Source: Avibacterium avium
Lineage (GTDB): Bacteria > Pseudomonadota > Gammaproteobacteria > Enterobacterales > Pasteurellaceae
Reading direction: 5' to 3'
DNA: 64,000 bases
Assembly: GCF_900454535.1 (NCBI RefSeq)
Contig: NZ_UGSP01000001.1
Location: 2,120,001 to 2,184,000 of the forward strand
The position numbers and the translations under genes are program-made. Of the stretch, positions 40,304 through 50,512 are shown piece after piece. Every line of letters starts with the position of its first letter. Position 1 is the stretch's first letter. Below the pieces are notes generated by a model. The model was not told the origin of the DNA, did not search any database, and worked only from the letters and a program-made list of their open reading frames with translations.

Positions 40304-41602
40304 TTATGCTTGTGGATTCATTACTTCATCAAATGATGCTGGTTTTTCAGTTACCTGTGCTTTCTCAAGAATCGCATCAACTGCCTGTTCTTCAAGTACT
40401 GCATTACGAATATTATTCATTAACTCTTTGTTATTTTTATAATATTCCACCACTTCTGCTGGCTGCTCGTAAGCTGAAGCAATTTCGTCAATCATAGCAT
40501 TCACTTTAGCTTCATCAACGCTTAATTTGTTAGAAGCAATCACTTCCGCTAATAATAAACCTACTTGAACACGGCGTTTTGCTTGCTCTTCAAATAATTC
40601 ACGCGGTAATTGTGCCGCTTGTTGCTGATTACCACCAAAGCGTTGTGCGGCTTGTTGGCGTAATACGTCAATTTCTTGTTCAATTGCTGCTGCAGGCACA
40701 TCAATTTGATTTTGCTCAACTAATCCTTCTACAACTTGATTTTTAAGGCGCGCGGCTAAAGCATTTTTCAACTCACGTTGCATATTTTTAGCAATTTCTG
40801 CGCGTAAATCTGCTACGGTTTTGGTGTTTGGACCAAATTTCGCCACAAACTCATCAGTTAATTCAGGCAATACCATCACTTCCACTTTTTTCAAGGTAAT
40901 GGCAAATTTCGCGGCTTTACCTTTTAAGTTTTCAGCGTGATATTCTTCTGGGAAGGTTACATCAATATCAAATTGCTCGCCTGCTTTATGTCCAACAATG
41001 CCTTCTTCAAAGCCTGGAATCATTCGGCCTTGTCCCATTGCTAATACGAAATCAGTGGCTTTGCCGCCTTCAAATTCTTCGCCATCAACGCTTCCAACGA
41101 AGTCAATAGTTACACGATCATCAGCTTTTGCTGGCTCTTGAGTTTCTTCCCAAGTTGCTTGTTGTTTGCGTAACACATCAACCATTTTGTCAATGTCTGC
41201 TTCGCTGATTTCAACAACAGGTTTTTCTACTTTGATTTGATCTAAACCTTTTAATTCTACTTCTGGATACACTTCAAAGGTGGCAGTGAAAACAAGATCT
41301 TTACCAGCTTCAAACTGTTCAACGTTGAAACTTGGACGACCAGCAAGATTCACTTTGCTATCTACAAGCACGTTGAAGAAGTGTTTTTGTAATAAATCAC
41401 CTAACACATCTTGACGCACAGATGCACCAAAACGTTTTTCAATAATATGTGGTGGTACTTTACCTTTACGGAAACCATCTACGCGTGCATTTTTTGCGAC
41501 ACGTTTTAATTCTTCACGCACCGCTTGATCTACGGTTTCAGCAGGAACGGTGATAGTTACACGACGCTCAAGACCTTGAGTTGTTTCAATATTAAATGAC
41601 AT
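40304..41602 (-). CDS. tig: Trigger factor
   Basis: Ribosome-bound chaperone and peptidyl-prolyl isomerase. The 432-residue product has the ribosome-binding signature GFRKGKVPP near residues 43-51, an FKBP-like domain ([21 protein letters not shown]) around 150-240, and a helical C-terminal chaperone domain. It is upstream of clpPX on the same strand, the common tig-clpP-clpX order, with a terminator between tig and clpP. Confidence 0.97.
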   Translation of the reverse strand: MSFNIETTQGLERRVTITVPAETVDQAVREELKRVAKNARVDGFRKGKVPPHIIEKRFGASVRQDVLGDLLQKHFFNVLVDSKVNLAGRPSFNVEQFEAGKDLVFTATFEVYPEVELKGLDQIKVEKPVVEISEADIDKMVDVLRKQQATWEETQEPAKADDRVTIDFVGSVDGEEFEGGKATDFVLAMGQGRMIPGFEEGIVGHKAGEQFDIDVTFPEEYHAENLKGKAAKFAITLKKVEVMVLPELTDEFVAKFGPNTKTVADLRAEIAKNMQRELKNALAARLKNQVVEGLVEQNQIDVPAAAIEQEIDVLRQQAAQRFGGNQQQAAQLPRELFEEQAKRRVQVGLLLAEVIASNKLSVDEAKVNAMIDEIASAYEQPAEVVEYYKNNKELMNNIRNAVLEEQAVDAILEKAQVTEKPASFDEVMNPQA

Positions 41603-41758
41603 TATGTTACCTCAAAATGAATTTGCACTCGGCGAACACTAACACCGAACACGTTAGTAAAAAGTTAAAAAGACACCAAATTATAGCGATACAACGCTCG
41701 CCAGTCGAGATGTTGAGAAATAAAAAACCACAACTGGCTATTTTTTACGCTAAAAAAG

Positions 41759-41783
41759 AAAAGCCTTACAGAATAAGGCTTTT
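41759..41783 (-). terminator. kbp terminator
   Basis: AAAAGCCTTA / TAAGGCTTTT, five-base loop, T-rich tail on the minus strand, directly after kbp. The rest of the gap up to tig (41603-41758) holds no credible gene; the 66-residue frame there has no support. Confidence 0.88.
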
Positions 41784-41796
41784 GCTGTGTGGTTAA

Positions 41797-42240
41797 TTAA
41801 AGTGATTTTGGTAAACGAATTTTCTGCCCCGGGAAGATCTTATCCGCATCTTTGATCACTTCTTTATTGGCTTCAACGATAGCGGTGTATTTTGCCCCAT
41901 TGCCATAGGTTTTTTCAGCGATTTTCCAAAGAGTATCGCCTTTTTGGATCACATAAAATTCTTCATCTGTCGCTAAGCTTTCACCGTTTTCAATGGCTAC
42001 GCCATCAACATTCACTGAATTAATGCCTACCACATTACCAGCCATTAAAATCGCTTTTTCTAAGGCTTCCGCAGAGGCCGCATTACCTTCAATTTTAGCC
42101 ACGCCATCTTCCACTTTAACAGAAAGATTTTCCACCCCTGGGTTATCTTCCGCAATGTGTTTTTCCACGGCTTCCGAGGCTTCTTCTTTTTTAGAGAAAA
42201 GTTTCCGACCAATATCGCCAACAAAATCAAATAAACCCAT
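41797..42240 (-). CDS. kbp: BON/LysM protein (potassium-binding Kbp/YgaU-like)
   Basis: A 147-residue soluble protein with an N-terminal BON domain (residues about 25-85, EDGVAKIEGNAASAEALEKAI) and a C-terminal LysM domain (YVIQKGDTLWKIAEKTYG ... ANKEVIKDADKIFPGQKIRLP). This two-domain layout and length (E. coli 149) fit Kbp/YgaU, a cytoplasmic potassium-binding protein. There is no signal peptide. AAGGAG precedes the ATG. Confidence 0.9.
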   Translation of the reverse strand: MGLFDFVGDIGRKLFSKKEEASEAVEKHIAEDNPGVENLSVKVEDGVAKIEGNAASAEALEKAILMAGNVVGINSVNVDGVAIENGESLATDEEFYVIQKGDTLWKIAEKTYGNGAKYTAIVEANKEVIKDADKIFPGQKIRLPKSL

Positions 42241-42399
42241 TTTTAGCTCCTTACGTTAAGTAAATGTTGAATAAAAGGTTAAGGGATAACCTTAGCGAAT
42301 TATCAGAAATAAGTCTAGATATTACTAATAAAACAAGGAAATTTTTCACAATTTTCGTCAAAAAATCACCGCACTTTTGTCACTAAAAAAGTGCTAGCA

Positions 42400-42837
42400 T
42401 TAAATGAGCTGTGTAATAGCAATAGAAAGATCGTCATTCAAATTGCCGCGATTAACCACCATTGCCAAGTTATATTGATTTAACGATTGATAAAACTGTG
42501 CCAGTGCATTATCTAACAAATGCTTTAATTGACATTGGGGGTGCAAGGTACATTGCGGTGAAAGGCAATTCACAATCTGTACATCACCTTGTAAGGTGCG
42601 CAACATCTCGCCTAAGGGCAAACCTAATGTGCTTTCCGCCAAACGAATACCGCCGCCTTTACCACGACTGGTAATCAGCCATTGTTGTTTCGCCATAAAA
42701 TGGACGATTTTGACCAGATGATTTTGTGAAAGGTGAAGTTGCTTAGCAAGGCTAGCGATTGTGTGCGTGCATTCCTGCTGACGCGCAAGATAGATCAGCA
42801 CACGAAAACCATAATCAGTAAATTTATTAATTTGCAT
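42400..42837 (-). CDS. nsrR: Nitric-oxide-sensing repressor NsrR (Rrf2 family)
   Basis: A 145-residue winged-helix repressor with an iron-sulfur cluster that nitric oxide disrupts. N-terminus MQINKFTDYGFRVLIYLA is the Rrf2/NsrR pattern; the recognition region is LSQNHLVKIVHFMAKQQW, then RGKGGGIRL. Three cysteines (NCLSPQCTLHPQC) are in the NsrR spacing, Cys-x5-Cys-x5-Cys. It is divergent from hmp, with a perfect NsrR operator between them. AGGAG precedes the ATG. Confidence 0.93.
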   Translation of the reverse strand: MQINKFTDYGFRVLIYLARQQECTHTIASLAKQLHLSQNHLVKIVHFMAKQQWLITSRGKGGGIRLAESTLGLPLGEMLRTLQGDVQIVNCLSPQCTLHPQCQLKHLLDNALAQFYQSLNQYNLAMVVNRGNLNDDLSIAITQLI

Positions 42838-42913
42838 TGCAACTCCTTAGGTGGCGCATTGTAGTCTATTTCACCACTTCTTGCTAGATTATGGCTTATT
42901 GATAAATAATCAC

Positions 42914-42956
42914 TTGCCAGCCTAGCATTAAAGATGTATTTTAAATACATCTTTAA
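42914..42956 (+). promoter_or_regulatory. hmp promoter and NsrR operator
   Basis: TTAAAGATGTATTT-T-AAATACATCTTTAA (42928-42956) is a perfect 14-1-14 palindrome containing the NsrR 11-1-11 consensus. TTGCCA (-35, 42914) and TATTTT (-10, 42937) are 17 bp apart, so the operator covers the -10 and represses hmp until nitric oxide inactivates NsrR. Confidence 0.9.
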
Positions 42957-42975
42957 TAAACCAAAAGGACTTTTT

Positions 42976-44175
42976 ATGTCATTAACAGCAAATCAAATTG
43001 AATTAGTGAAAGCCACTGTGCCAGTGCTACGTGAAAACGGTGTTGCGCTCACTTCTTATTTTTATAACAGAATGCTCACCAATCACCCTGAATTAAAACA
43101 AGTGTTTAACCTTGGACACCAACGCAGCGGTGCGCAGGCGCGTTCTTTAGCGAATGCGGTATTAGCTTATGCGGAAAATATTGAAAATCCAGCCGTGCTA
43201 TTGCCAGCAGTTGAGTTAATGGCGCATAAACACGTCAGTCTTGATATTCAAGCCCCTGATTATGCCATTGTGGGCAACAACTTACTTCATTCGATTAGTG
43301 AGGTATTGCAAATTTCAATGGACGATCCATTAATTGAAGCTTGGACAGCAGCCTACAATCAATTAGCGGATATTTTGATTAGCACAGAAAAAGCCATTTA
43401 TGACGAGCATCAGCAAACTAAAGGTAGCTGGTTAGGCTGGCGTAAATTCAAAATTGCCAAGAAAGTAGAAGAAAGCAGTGAAATTACCTCTTTCTATTTG
43501 CAGCCTGTTGATGGCGGCGATTTGCCAACTTATAAAGCGGGGCAATATATCTCAGTGCGTGTTTTCGTTCCAGAATTAGGCTTAAAACAGCCGCGTCAAT
43601 ATACCCTTTCTGATAATCCAAAATCAGACTATTTACGCATTTCAGTAAAACGTGAAGATCCAAAAGGTGAGCTAGCAGGCGGCTGGGTTTCTACCACCTT
43701 GCACGGATTAAATGAGGGTGATGAAATTGAAGCCACTGCGCCAACAGGCAACTTCTTCTTAATTGATAGCCAAAAACCAAATGTGTTTATCAGTGGTGGT
43801 GTGGGCTTAACTCCTATGATTGCAATGCTTAACCAGTTAGTAGAGCAAAATGTACCTTCTCCTGTGAGCTTTATCCACGCTTGTCGTAATGCCGATGTAC
43901 ACGCAATGAAAGCACACGTTGATGGGGTAAAAGCACAATATCCAAATGTTAGCACCTTTACCGTTTATGAAGTGGAAGATGCGCAAGCAGACGCCACAGG
44001 TCGTTTAGATTTAAGCCAAATTCCAACCGCACTTTTACCGAAAGACGCAGATTACTACCTGTGTGGCCCAATGGCATTTATGCAAGCACAGTACAAATCT
44101 TTAGTAGATTTAGGTGTGCCAGCAGAGCGAATCCATCTTGAAGCCTTTGATACGGGCGGGATTAAATTAAGCTAA
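42976..44175 (+). CDS. hmp: Flavohemoglobin, nitric oxide dioxygenase
   Basis: Converts nitric oxide to nitrate with O2 and NAD(P)H. Start at 42976 (MSLTANQIELVKATVPVL, 399 residues); an earlier ATG at 42934 lies inside the NsrR operator and is rejected. A globin domain (proximal His in HKHVSLDIQAPDYAIVG) occupies residues 1-140, then an FAD domain (RQYTLSDNP) and an NAD domain (GVGLTPMIAML, CGPMAFM). Length fits E. coli Hmp (396). Confidence 0.96.
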   Translation: MSLTANQIELVKATVPVLRENGVALTSYFYNRMLTNHPELKQVFNLGHQRSGAQARSLANAVLAYAENIENPAVLLPAVELMAHKHVSLDIQAPDYAIVGNNLLHSISEVLQISMDDPLIEAWTAAYNQLADILISTEKAIYDEHQQTKGSWLGWRKFKIAKKVEESSEITSFYLQPVDGGDLPTYKAGQYISVRVFVPELGLKQPRQYTLSDNPKSDYLRISVKREDPKGELAGGWVSTTLHGLNEGDEIEATAPTGNFFLIDSQKPNVFISGGVGLTPMIAMLNQLVEQNVPSPVSFIHACRNADVHAMKAHVDGVKAQYPNVSTFTVYEVEDAQADATGRLDLSQIPTALLPKDADYYLCGPMAFMQAQYKSLVDLGVPAERIHLEAFDTGGIKLS

Positions 44176-44196
44176 TTTAGCGAAAATATCACAAAT

Positions 44197-44227
44197 AAAA
44201 AATCTGCATCTTAGATGCAGATTTTTT
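44197..44227. terminator. Bidirectional terminator between hmp and udp
   Basis: AAAAAATCTGCATC / GATGCAGATTTTTT, a perfect 14-bp stem with loop TTA. Confidence 0.93.
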
Positions 44228-44256
44228 TATTTTTTCGTTCAAGAAATAATGGCAGA

Positions 44257-45018
44257 TTATTCCACCAAATAGCTCGCTGCTTTCACCACAATATCAATGG
44301 CGTTTTGTTCGGTTTGATGAATGGTTTCTTCATTTGGGATTTCTTGCTGTGTGCGGTTTACAATCGCACCAGCCACCATACCAGCACGCAAGCCTAAAGC
44401 AGAACACATTGTAAATAAGGTGGCACTTTCCATTTCATAGTTCATTACATTTAGCTCTTGCCATTGCTTTAATGAACCTTGATAGTGGCGGTAAATTTTG
44501 CCAGTGTAAGTGTCGTAGCGCTCTTGCCCTGGGTAGAACGTATCTGATGACGCAGTGATACCAATATGCACTTTCGCTTTATCATTTTCTAATGCCGCTT
44601 TGTGAAGCATTGAAGTACAAGTAAAGTCCGCTACCGCTGGATATTCTAATGGCGCAAAATGACGGCTTGCCCCATCTAAACGCACCGCTCCCGTAGTGAT
44701 CAAAATATCGCCCACATTAATATGTGGCTGGATCGCGCCCGTTGTCCCTATGCGTAAAAAAGTACGTACACCTAATTGAGCTAATTCTTCGACAGCAATG
44801 GAAACGGAAGGTCCTCCAATGCCAGTGGAACATACAACCACCGCTTTGCCATTGAGATAACCTAACCAAGAGGTGAATTCTCGGGTGGCTGCAAGAAATT
44901 TAGGGCTGTCTAATAAGCTTGCAATACGCTCAACACGCTCTGGTGCTCCCGGCACAATAGCAAGTTCAGCCCCTTCTAACATTGCTTTCGTTAAGCCTAA
45001 GTGAAATACATCAGACAT
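44257..45018 (-). CDS. udp: Uridine phosphorylase
   Basis: Cleaves uridine with phosphate to uracil and ribose 1-phosphate for pyrimidine salvage. The 253-residue product has [45 protein letters not shown] and the substrate loop [18 protein letters not shown]. Length matches E. coli Udp (253). It lies 32 bases downstream of asnC and may share its transcript. Confidence 0.96.
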   Translation of the reverse strand: MSDVFHLGLTKAMLEGAELAIVPGAPERVERIASLLDSPKFLAATREFTSWLGYLNGKAVVVCSTGIGGPSVSIAVEELAQLGVRTFLRIGTTGAIQPHINVGDILITTGAVRLDGASRHFAPLEYPAVADFTCTSMLHKAALENDKAKVHIGITASSDTFYPGQERYDTYTGKIYRHYQGSLKQWQELNVMNYEMESATLFTMCSALGLRAGMVAGAIVNRTQQEIPNEETIHQTEQNAIDIVVKAASYLVE

Positions 45019-45050
45019 AATGACTCCTATTTTAGTTATAAATGAATGAG

Positions 45051-45503
45051 TTATGGAGTAATATCACGCAAAATTGGATTTTGCATTGAAATCAAGGTTT
45101 CGGTAGATTGAATTTCATCAATCAACTGAATTTTGGTTGCGAGTACGGAATGAAGCTCTGCAATGGTGTGGGTCATCACCTTAATAAAAATGGAATAATT
45201 CCCCGTGGTGTAATAAGCTTCCACCACTTCTTCAAATTTTTCTAATTTCGCGATCACCTTATCGTAGTCTTTCGCACTTTTGAGAATAATGCCAATGAAA
45301 CAGCAGACATCATAGCCTAGTTTACGCTGATCGATGCGGATCTTTGTGCCTTGAATAATCCCAGATTGGCGCATTTTTTCTACACGAACGTGAATTGTCC
45401 CAGGGCTTACGCCAAAATTTTTCGCCATTTCAGCGTAAGGGGTACGCGCATCTTTGATCAACACACGCAGGATTTGTTTATCTAAATTATCAATATTGTG
45501 CAT
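45051..45503 (-). CDS. asnC: AsnC transcriptional regulator (Lrp/AsnC family)
   Basis: A 150-residue protein: N-terminal HTH ([39 protein letters not shown], recognition helix [11 protein letters not shown]) and a C-terminal RAM ligand-binding domain ([18 protein letters not shown]). It is divergent from asnA and, as in E. coli, should activate asnA when asparagine is scarce. Confidence 0.93.
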   Translation of the reverse strand: MHNIDNLDKQILRVLIKDARTPYAEMAKNFGVSPGTIHVRVEKMRQSGIIQGTKIRIDQRKLGYDVCCFIGIILKSAKDYDKVIAKLEKFEEVVEAYYTTGNYSIFIKVMTHTIAELHSVLATKIQLIDEIQSTETLISMQNPILRDITP

Positions 45504-45664
45504 TTTCTCTTTCCAAAATTAGATTTATTTTAAAATTATAGCCAATTTTTTAATGAAAAACCATTTACAGTGCTATTTTTGTTTATAGGTATTGAATTTC
45601 ACTCCCACATCATTAAATAATATGCAACGAAAAATCAAAACCAATAATAAACAAGGTTCATAAA
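45504..45664. promoter_or_regulatory. asnC-asnA divergent control region
   Basis: AT-rich gap between the divergent regulator and target genes. AAGGTTCAT before the asnA ATG is the ribosome binding site. I see no clear long palindrome for AsnC. Confidence 0.45.
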
Positions 45665-46657
45665 ATGGAAAAATCATTTATTTTACAACAACAAGAAATT
45701 AGCTTTGCTAAAAACACGTTTACCCAAAAACTTTTGGAACATTTAGGTCTTGTAGAAGTTCAAGGCCCTATCCTAAGCCAAGTTGGCAATGGTATTCAAG
45801 ATAATCTTTCAGGAACAGAGAAAGCAGTTCAAGTAAATGTGAAGCAGATCACAGATGCCACCTTTGAAGTGGTTCATTCTTTAGCCAAATGGAAACGCCA
45901 CACCCTTGCGCGTTTTGGTTTTGCGGAAGGTGAGGGCCTATTTGTGCATATGAAAGCCTTGCGTCCAGATGAAGATAGCCTCGATCAAACTCACTCTGTG
46001 TATGTGGATCAATGGGATTGGGAAAAAGTGATCCCAGCAGGTCGCCGCAACCTAGATTATTTAAAAGAAACTGTGCGTGAAATTTATCAAGCAATCTTAG
46101 AAACAGAAGCGGCAGTGAGTGAAAAATTCGGTTTAACTCGTTTCTTACCGCAAGAAATCACTTTCATTCACAGTGAAGATTTAGTGAAACGCTACCCAGG
46201 AATGAACGACAAAGAACGTGAAAACGCCATTTGTAAAGAATATGGTGCAGTGTTCTTAATTGGTATCGGTGGCGAACTATCAGACGGTAAACCACACGAC
46301 AAACGCGCGCCAGACTATGATGACTGGACAACCGTTTCTGAGGGCGAATACAAAGGCTTAAACGGCGATATTTTAGTTTGGAACCCAACCTTAGAACGTG
46401 CTTTCGAGCTTTCTTCAATGGGTATCCGTGTTGATGAAACCGCTTTACGCAAACAGCTTGCCATTACAGGTGATGAAGATCGCTTGCAATTTGACTGGCA
46501 CCAAGATTTAGTAAACGGTCGCTTACCCCTTTCTATCGGCGGTGGTATCGGTCAATCACGTTTAGCGATGTTATTGTTGCACAAAAAACACATTGGTGAA
46601 GTGCAATCGAGTGTATGGCCAAAATCTGTAATGGAAGAGTTTGCCAACATTCTTTAA
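45665..46657 (+). CDS. asnA: Aspartate-ammonia ligase (asparagine synthetase A)
   Basis: Makes asparagine from aspartate, ammonia and ATP. The 330-residue product equals E. coli AsnA in length and shows [25 protein letters not shown] (in part: [12 protein letters not shown]), [28 protein letters not shown] and [23 protein letters not shown] (in part: [13 protein letters not shown]). Class II tRNA-synthetase-like fold. Confidence 0.97.
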   Translation: MEKSFILQQQEISFAKNTFTQKLLEHLGLVEVQGPILSQVGNGIQDNLSGTEKAVQVNVKQITDATFEVVHSLAKWKRHTLARFGFAEGEGLFVHMKALRPDEDSLDQTHSVYVDQWDWEKVIPAGRRNLDYLKETVREIYQAILETEAAVSEKFGLTRFLPQEITFIHSEDLVKRYPGMNDKERENAICKEYGAVFLIGIGGELSDGKPHDKRAPDYDDWTTVSEGEYKGLNGDILVWNPTLERAFELSSMGIRVDETALRKQLAITGDEDRLQFDWHQDLVNGRLPLSIGGGIGQSRLAMLLLHKKHIGEVQSSVWPKSVMEEFANIL

Positions 46658-46676
46658 TCCATTAAGACAATAAAAT

Positions 46677-46714
46677 AAGAGCGGTGAAAAATCTTGAAAT
46701 TTTCCACCGCTCTT
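46677..46714. terminator. Terminator between asnA and hslU
   Basis: AAGAGCGGTG / CACCGCTCTT with A/T-rich inner pairing and T run, between convergent genes. The arms resemble, but are not, the uptake signal (GAGCGGTG instead of AGTGCGGT). Confidence 0.85.
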
Positions 46715-46735
46715 TTTATTTATAACATCAATGTA

Positions 46736-48067
46736 TTACAGAATAAAACGACTTAAATCTTCGTTTTCTACCACTTCGCCGAGGGCATCTGCAACGTAAG
46801 CGCCGTCAATGGTAACTTGTTCGCCGTTCATATCGCTAGCGTTAAAGGAAATTTTATCCATTAAACGCTCCATTACCGTATGCAAGCGGCGCGCGCCGAT
46901 GTTTTCGGTTTTCTCATTAACACGAAAAGCGGCTTCAGCGATTTTCTTGATCGCATCTTGAGTGAAAGTGATATTCACGCCTTCTGTTGCCATTAAAGCT
47001 TTATACTGCTCGGTTAAAGATGCATTTGGTTCAGTTAAAATTCGCTCAAAATCTTCCGCACTTAGGGCAGAAAGTTCCACACGAATTGGCAAACGACCTT
47101 GCAATTCAGGGATTAAATCGGAAGGGCGAGCCACTTGGAATGCACCAGAGGCGATAAATAAAATATGATCAGTTTTCACCATTCCGTGTTTTGTGCTAAC
47201 CGTTGAACCTTCCACTAATGGCAGTAAATCACGCTGTACGCCCTCACGCGAAACATCTGCGCCACTGTATTCGCCTTTTTTACAGATTTTGTCAATCTCA
47301 TCAATAAAGACAATGCCGTTTTGCTCTACTGCATCAATAGCTTTTTGTTTAAGTTCTTCAGGATTAATTAATTTCGCTGCTTCATCATCAACTAAGGCTT
47401 TGAACGCATCTTTAATTTTCATTTTTCGGGTTTTGGTTTTGCCACTAGAAAGATTTTGGAACATTGACTGCAACTGGCTCGTCATTTCTTCCATTCCCGG
47501 TGGTGCCATAATTTCCACTCCCATTGATGGGGCGGCTACATCAATATCAATTTCACGATCGTCAAGTTGTCCTTCACGCAATTTTTTGCGGAACACTTGA
47601 CGAGTGCTGCTATTGGTATCGTGATTTTCCACTTCACCCCATTGATTTTTAGCTGGGGGTAATAAGGCATCTAAAATGCGATCTTCTGCCGCTTCTTCTG
47701 CACGGAAACGATTTTTTTCGATTTCTGTTTGACGCACGAGTTTCATCGCACTGTCAGTCAGATCACGGATAATGGAATCCACTTCTTTCCCTACATAACC
47801 CACTTCGGTAAATTTGGTGGCTTCCACTTTGATGAAAGGCGCATTGGCTAATTTCGCTAAACGGCGCGCAATTTCTGTTTTACCCACCCCAGTCGGCCCG
47901 ATCATTAAGATGTTTTTAGGGGTAACTTCGTGGCGTAATGGCTCTTGTAATTGCATTCTACGCCAGCGGTTACGCAGGGCGATAGCCACTGCTCTTTTTG
48001 CATCGGCCTGACCGATAATATGTTGATCTAATTCAGAAACAATTTCACGAGGTGTCATTTCAGACAT
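46736..48067 (-). CDS. hslU: HslU, ATPase subunit of HslVU protease
   Basis: Unfoldase ring for the HslV peptidase. Start at 48067 ([19 protein letters not shown], 443 residues), with AAGGAT upstream; the open frame to 48178 enters the sugE gene and is rejected. Motifs: Walker [19 protein letters not shown] (in part GPTGVGKT), [11 protein letters not shown] pore loop, Walker [11 protein letters not shown], and the C-terminal SRFIL tail that docks into HslV. Normally adjacent to hslV; here a 106-residue exporter gene lies between. Confidence 0.97.
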   Translation of the reverse strand: MSEMTPREIVSELDQHIIGQADAKRAVAIALRNRWRRMQLQEPLRHEVTPKNILMIGPTGVGKTEIARRLAKLANAPFIKVEATKFTEVGYVGKEVDSIIRDLTDSAMKLVRQTEIEKNRFRAEEAAEDRILDALLPPAKNQWGEVENHDTNSSTRQVFRKKLREGQLDDREIDIDVAAPSMGVEIMAPPGMEEMTSQLQSMFQNLSSGKTKTRKMKIKDAFKALVDDEAAKLINPEELKQKAIDAVEQNGIVFIDEIDKICKKGEYSGADVSREGVQRDLLPLVEGSTVSTKHGMVKTDHILFIASGAFQVARPSDLIPELQGRLPIRVELSALSAEDFERILTEPNASLTEQYKALMATEGVNITFTQDAIKKIAEAAFRVNEKTENIGARRLHTVMERLMDKISFNASDMNGEQVTIDGAYVADALGEVVENEDLSRFIL

Positions 48068-48111
48068 AATGTAATCCTTTTTTCTAAACCATTTATTCAA
48101 AATAAATGGGA

Positions 48112-48432
48112 TTAATGTGATGTTAATTTTAACACGATAACACCACCTACAATCATCATTGCCCCTAATGCTCGCCAAAATGTGAGTGCATCATCATAAA
48201 ACAGCACGCCAACAATAAAAGCACCAGCAGCACCAATTCCTGTCCATACAGCATAGGCGGTTCCCATTGGTATGGTTCGCTGTGCAAGGTAAAGCAATGT
48301 GCCACTGCCGATCATAAAAATAATCGCAAGCAGTGATCCCAACAATGCTTTGTTAGGCTGGGTGGCAATTTTCAAGCCAATTGGCCAGCCAATTTCAAGC
48401 AAACCTGCACAAACTAAATAAATCCACGCCAT
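48112..48432 (-). CDS. sugE: SMR-family exporter, SugE/Gdx type
   Basis: A 106-residue, four-helix small multidrug resistance protein. The SugE/Gdx subgroup is marked by [15 protein letters not shown] and by [13 protein letters not shown], with Glu13 and Trp16 in the positions of the guanidinium exporter Gdx. Substrate is inferred to be guanidinium or a related cation. It lies 14 bases after the hslV stop and 44 before the hslU start, inside the hslVU operon, and so should be transcribed from the heat-shock promoter upstream of hslV. There is no space for a guanidine riboswitch. The ribosome binding site is weak. Confidence 0.92.
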   Translation of the reverse strand: MAWIYLVCAGLLEIGWPIGLKIATQPNKALLGSLLAIIFMIGSGTLLYLAQRTIPMGTAYAVWTGIGAAGAFIVGVLFYDDALTFWRALGAMMIVGGVIVLKLTSH

Positions 48433-48446
48433 TTCAAATCTACACG

Positions 48447-48971
48447 TTATGGCAATTCTTCAATGGTGAAATTTGTGTTGGTATAAACGCAAATATCCCC
48501 TGCAATTTTGAGCGATTTTTCTACGATTTCACGAGCTGAAAGATCGGTATTTTGCACTAACGCGCGTGCTGCAGACATTGCATAGTTACCGCCCGAACCA
48601 ATGGCCAAAATTTGATCTTCTTCAGGCTGTACCACATCACCAATTCCGGTGATGATCAGGCTTTCTTTCTCGTCTGCCACAATCAACATCGCTTCAAGTT
48701 TACGCAACGCACGATCGGTACGCCAATCTTTAGCTAATTCCACCGCACTTTTAAGCAAATGCCCTTGGTGCATTTCCAGCTTACGTTCAAATAATTCAAA
48801 CAGGGTGAATGCATCTGCGGTGCCGCCAGCAAAACCTGCCAACACTTTATTGTGATATAAGCGGCGCACCTTGCGCGCGTTACCTTTCATTACTGTGTTG
48901 CCAAGGGAAACCTGACCGTCTCCGCCCACAACCACCTTGCCATTACGGCGTACACTTACGATCGTTGTCAT
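48447..48971 (-). CDS. hslV: HslV, peptidase subunit of HslVU protease
   Basis: Proteasome-like threonine peptidase. The 174-residue product begins [30 protein letters not shown] (in part [19 protein letters not shown]); Thr2 becomes the catalytic N-terminus after Met removal, with the conserved Lys/Gly pattern of the active site. Length matches E. coli (176). AAAGGAACTT precedes the ATG, and a sigma-32 promoter lies 40-65 bases upstream. Confidence 0.97.
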   Translation of the reverse strand: MTTIVSVRRNGKVVVGGDGQVSLGNTVMKGNARKVRRLYHNKVLAGFAGGTADAFTLFELFERKLEMHQGHLLKSAVELAKDWRTDRALRKLEAMLIVADEKESLIITGIGDVVQPEEDQILAIGSGGNYAMSAARALVQNTDLSAREIVEKSLKIAGDICVYTNTNFTIEELP

Positions 48972-49008
48972 AGAAGTTCCTTTTATTTTGGATAAAAATT
49001 TATCAGAG

Positions 49009-49036
49009 ATATGGGGATAAAAAAGACAATTTCAAG
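49009..49036 (-). promoter_or_regulatory. Sigma-32 heat-shock promoter of hslV-sugE-hslU
   Basis: Minus strand reads CTTGAAA (49036-49030), 13 bases, then CCCCATAT (49016-49009). This is a full match to the sigma-32 consensus CTTGAAA-N13-CCCCATnT, giving a leader of about 30-35 nt before hslV. Confidence 0.93.
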
Positions 49037-49136
49037 TAGAAATAAGCAGATTATTTTTTGATAACCAAATTGCGCCGATCATTTAGAGTAGAAACAGAGG
49101 AAAAAATCGCCTTTAATGGCTTGATTTCACTCCAAA

Positions 49137-50003
49137 TTAGACAAAAAAGATGCCTGCAAGAAAAGCGATAAACACGCCCATTCCTACATAATTATTATTT
49201 AAAAAGGCTTTGAAACAGTCCTCACGGCGGCGATGGCGAGTGAGTTTACATTGATAAACGAAAAGCAATGCCGTAAGCGCAAGTAAAATAAAATAACTAT
49301 AATGCAAATGGGATTGGTAGCCGATAAGAATGAGCAATCCTAAAGCAATAAATTGCAATAAGGCGATGATTTTATTGTCATATTGGGCAAACAAAATGGC
49401 GGTGGATTTTACCCCGATGCGCAAATCATCATCACGATCCACCATTGCATATTGCGTGTCATAAGCCACCGTCCAGGCTAAATTCGCCACAAACAGCAGC
49501 CAACATTCTAAAGGCAGTTGTGCGATCAACGCTCCATAGGCCATTGGGATAGACCAACCAAAGGCCGCGCCTAAGAAAAATTGCGGAAGATGGGTATAGC
49601 GTTTCATAAAGGGATAAATAAAGGCTAACAGCACCGCAATAAAAGACAAGCCAATGGCGTAATAATTCAGAAATAGCACAAGAATAAAGGCGCAGAATAT
49701 CAGCCCGGCAAAAAGTAATTTGGCTTCTTTTTCGCTGACTTTTCCCGTTGCTAAAGGACGCTGTGAAGTGCGTTTGACTTTGCCGTCAATGTGGCGATCC
49801 GCATAATCATTAATCACGCAACCTGCAGCGCGCATAATGATCACGCCAAGCACAAACACTATTAGCACCGAAATAGGCGGAAAATTTTTCTCTGCCAAAA
49901 ACAATGCCCAAAGCGTTGGCCACAATAACAATAATGTGCCAATGGGTTTGTCAAAACGCATTAATTGCGCGTAAGCAGTGAGTTTTTCCGAAAGTTGAGG
50001 CAT
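49137..50003 (-). CDS. ubiA: 4-hydroxybenzoate octaprenyltransferase
   Basis: Attaches the polyprenyl chain to 4-hydroxybenzoate in ubiquinone synthesis. The 288-residue, multi-helix product has the first Asp-rich motif region [22 protein letters not shown] (in part [12 protein letters not shown]) and the second [19 protein letters not shown] (in part [13 protein letters not shown]), typical UbiA prenyl-transferase sites. Length fits E. coli (290). No other ubi gene is next to it. Confidence 0.95.
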   Translation of the reverse strand: MPQLSEKLTAYAQLMRFDKPIGTLLLLWPTLWALFLAEKNFPPISVLIVFVLGVIIMRAAGCVINDYADRHIDGKVKRTSQRPLATGKVSEKEAKLLFAGLIFCAFILVLFLNYYAIGLSFIAVLLAFIYPFMKRYTHLPQFFLGAAFGWSIPMAYGALIAQLPLECWLLFVANLAWTVAYDTQYAMVDRDDDLRIGVKSTAILFAQYDNKIIALLQFIALGLLILIGYQSHLHYSYFILLALTALLFVYQCKLTRHRRREDCFKAFLNNNYVGMGVFIAFLAGIFFV

Positions 50004-50071
50004 AGTCCTAAATCAGCTAAATCAAAAGTGCGGTTATTTTACTTGAAAAAATCGCAAAGGTCTTGAACAAA

Positions 50072-50085
50072 TTGATCTATGTCAA
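50072..50085. promoter_or_regulatory. FNR-like box between ubiA and glpE
   Basis: TTGAT-CTAT-GTCAA matches the FNR consensus TTGAT-N4-ATCAA at 9 of 10 positions. It lies between divergent genes, so its target (ubiA, whose product is an aerobic quinone enzyme, or glpE) is open. The -10 placement for either gene is not classical. Confidence 0.5.
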
Positions 50086-50130
50086 TAAGATAGCGCATTA
50101 TTTCACACATAAATAAAAATAAGGAAAAAA

Positions 50131-50475
50131 ATGACCGCACTTAAAGAAATCACGCCACAGCAGGCTTGGCAAATGATGAACGAAGAAAATGCCACGCTGG
50201 TGGACATTCGCGATTTCCCCCGTTTTACCCATAGCCACCCAAAGGGCGCGTTTCACTTAACCAATCAAAGCTATGGCGAATTTCAGCAAAAAGTGGATTA
50301 TGACGATCCCATTATCGTGAGCTGTTATCACGGTATCAGCAGCCGCAACGTAGGCGCATTTCTTATCGAGCAAGGCTACGATAATGTGTATAGTATGCAA
50401 GGCGGTTTTATGGGCTGGGAACAAGCAAACTTACCGCTCGAAGGCGAAGCGGTGCAAGAGGAAAATGCCGCTTAA
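50131..50475 (+). CDS. glpE: Thiosulfate sulfurtransferase GlpE (single-domain rhodanese)
   Basis: Transfers sulfur from thiosulfate to cyanide or thiol acceptors. The 114-residue product has [19 protein letters not shown] (in part [12 protein letters not shown]) and the catalytic Cys loop [15 protein letters not shown], close to the E. coli GlpE loop CYHGNSS. Length is close to GlpE (108). AAGGAA precedes the ATG. It is not beside glp genes here. Confidence 0.92.
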   Translation: MTALKEITPQQAWQMMNEENATLVDIRDFPRFTHSHPKGAFHLTNQSYGEFQQKVDYDDPIIVSCYHGISSRNVGAFLIEQGYDNVYSMQGGFMGWEQANLPLEGEAVQEENAA

Positions 50476-50512
50476 TCCTGCGCTGATCCGCTATCATCTG
50501 GTGAATGTTAGG

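Noticed and set aside
41596-41796. 66-codon plus-strand frame between tig and kbp
   Set aside because: No ribosome binding site, unlikely composition, and it spans the kbp terminator.
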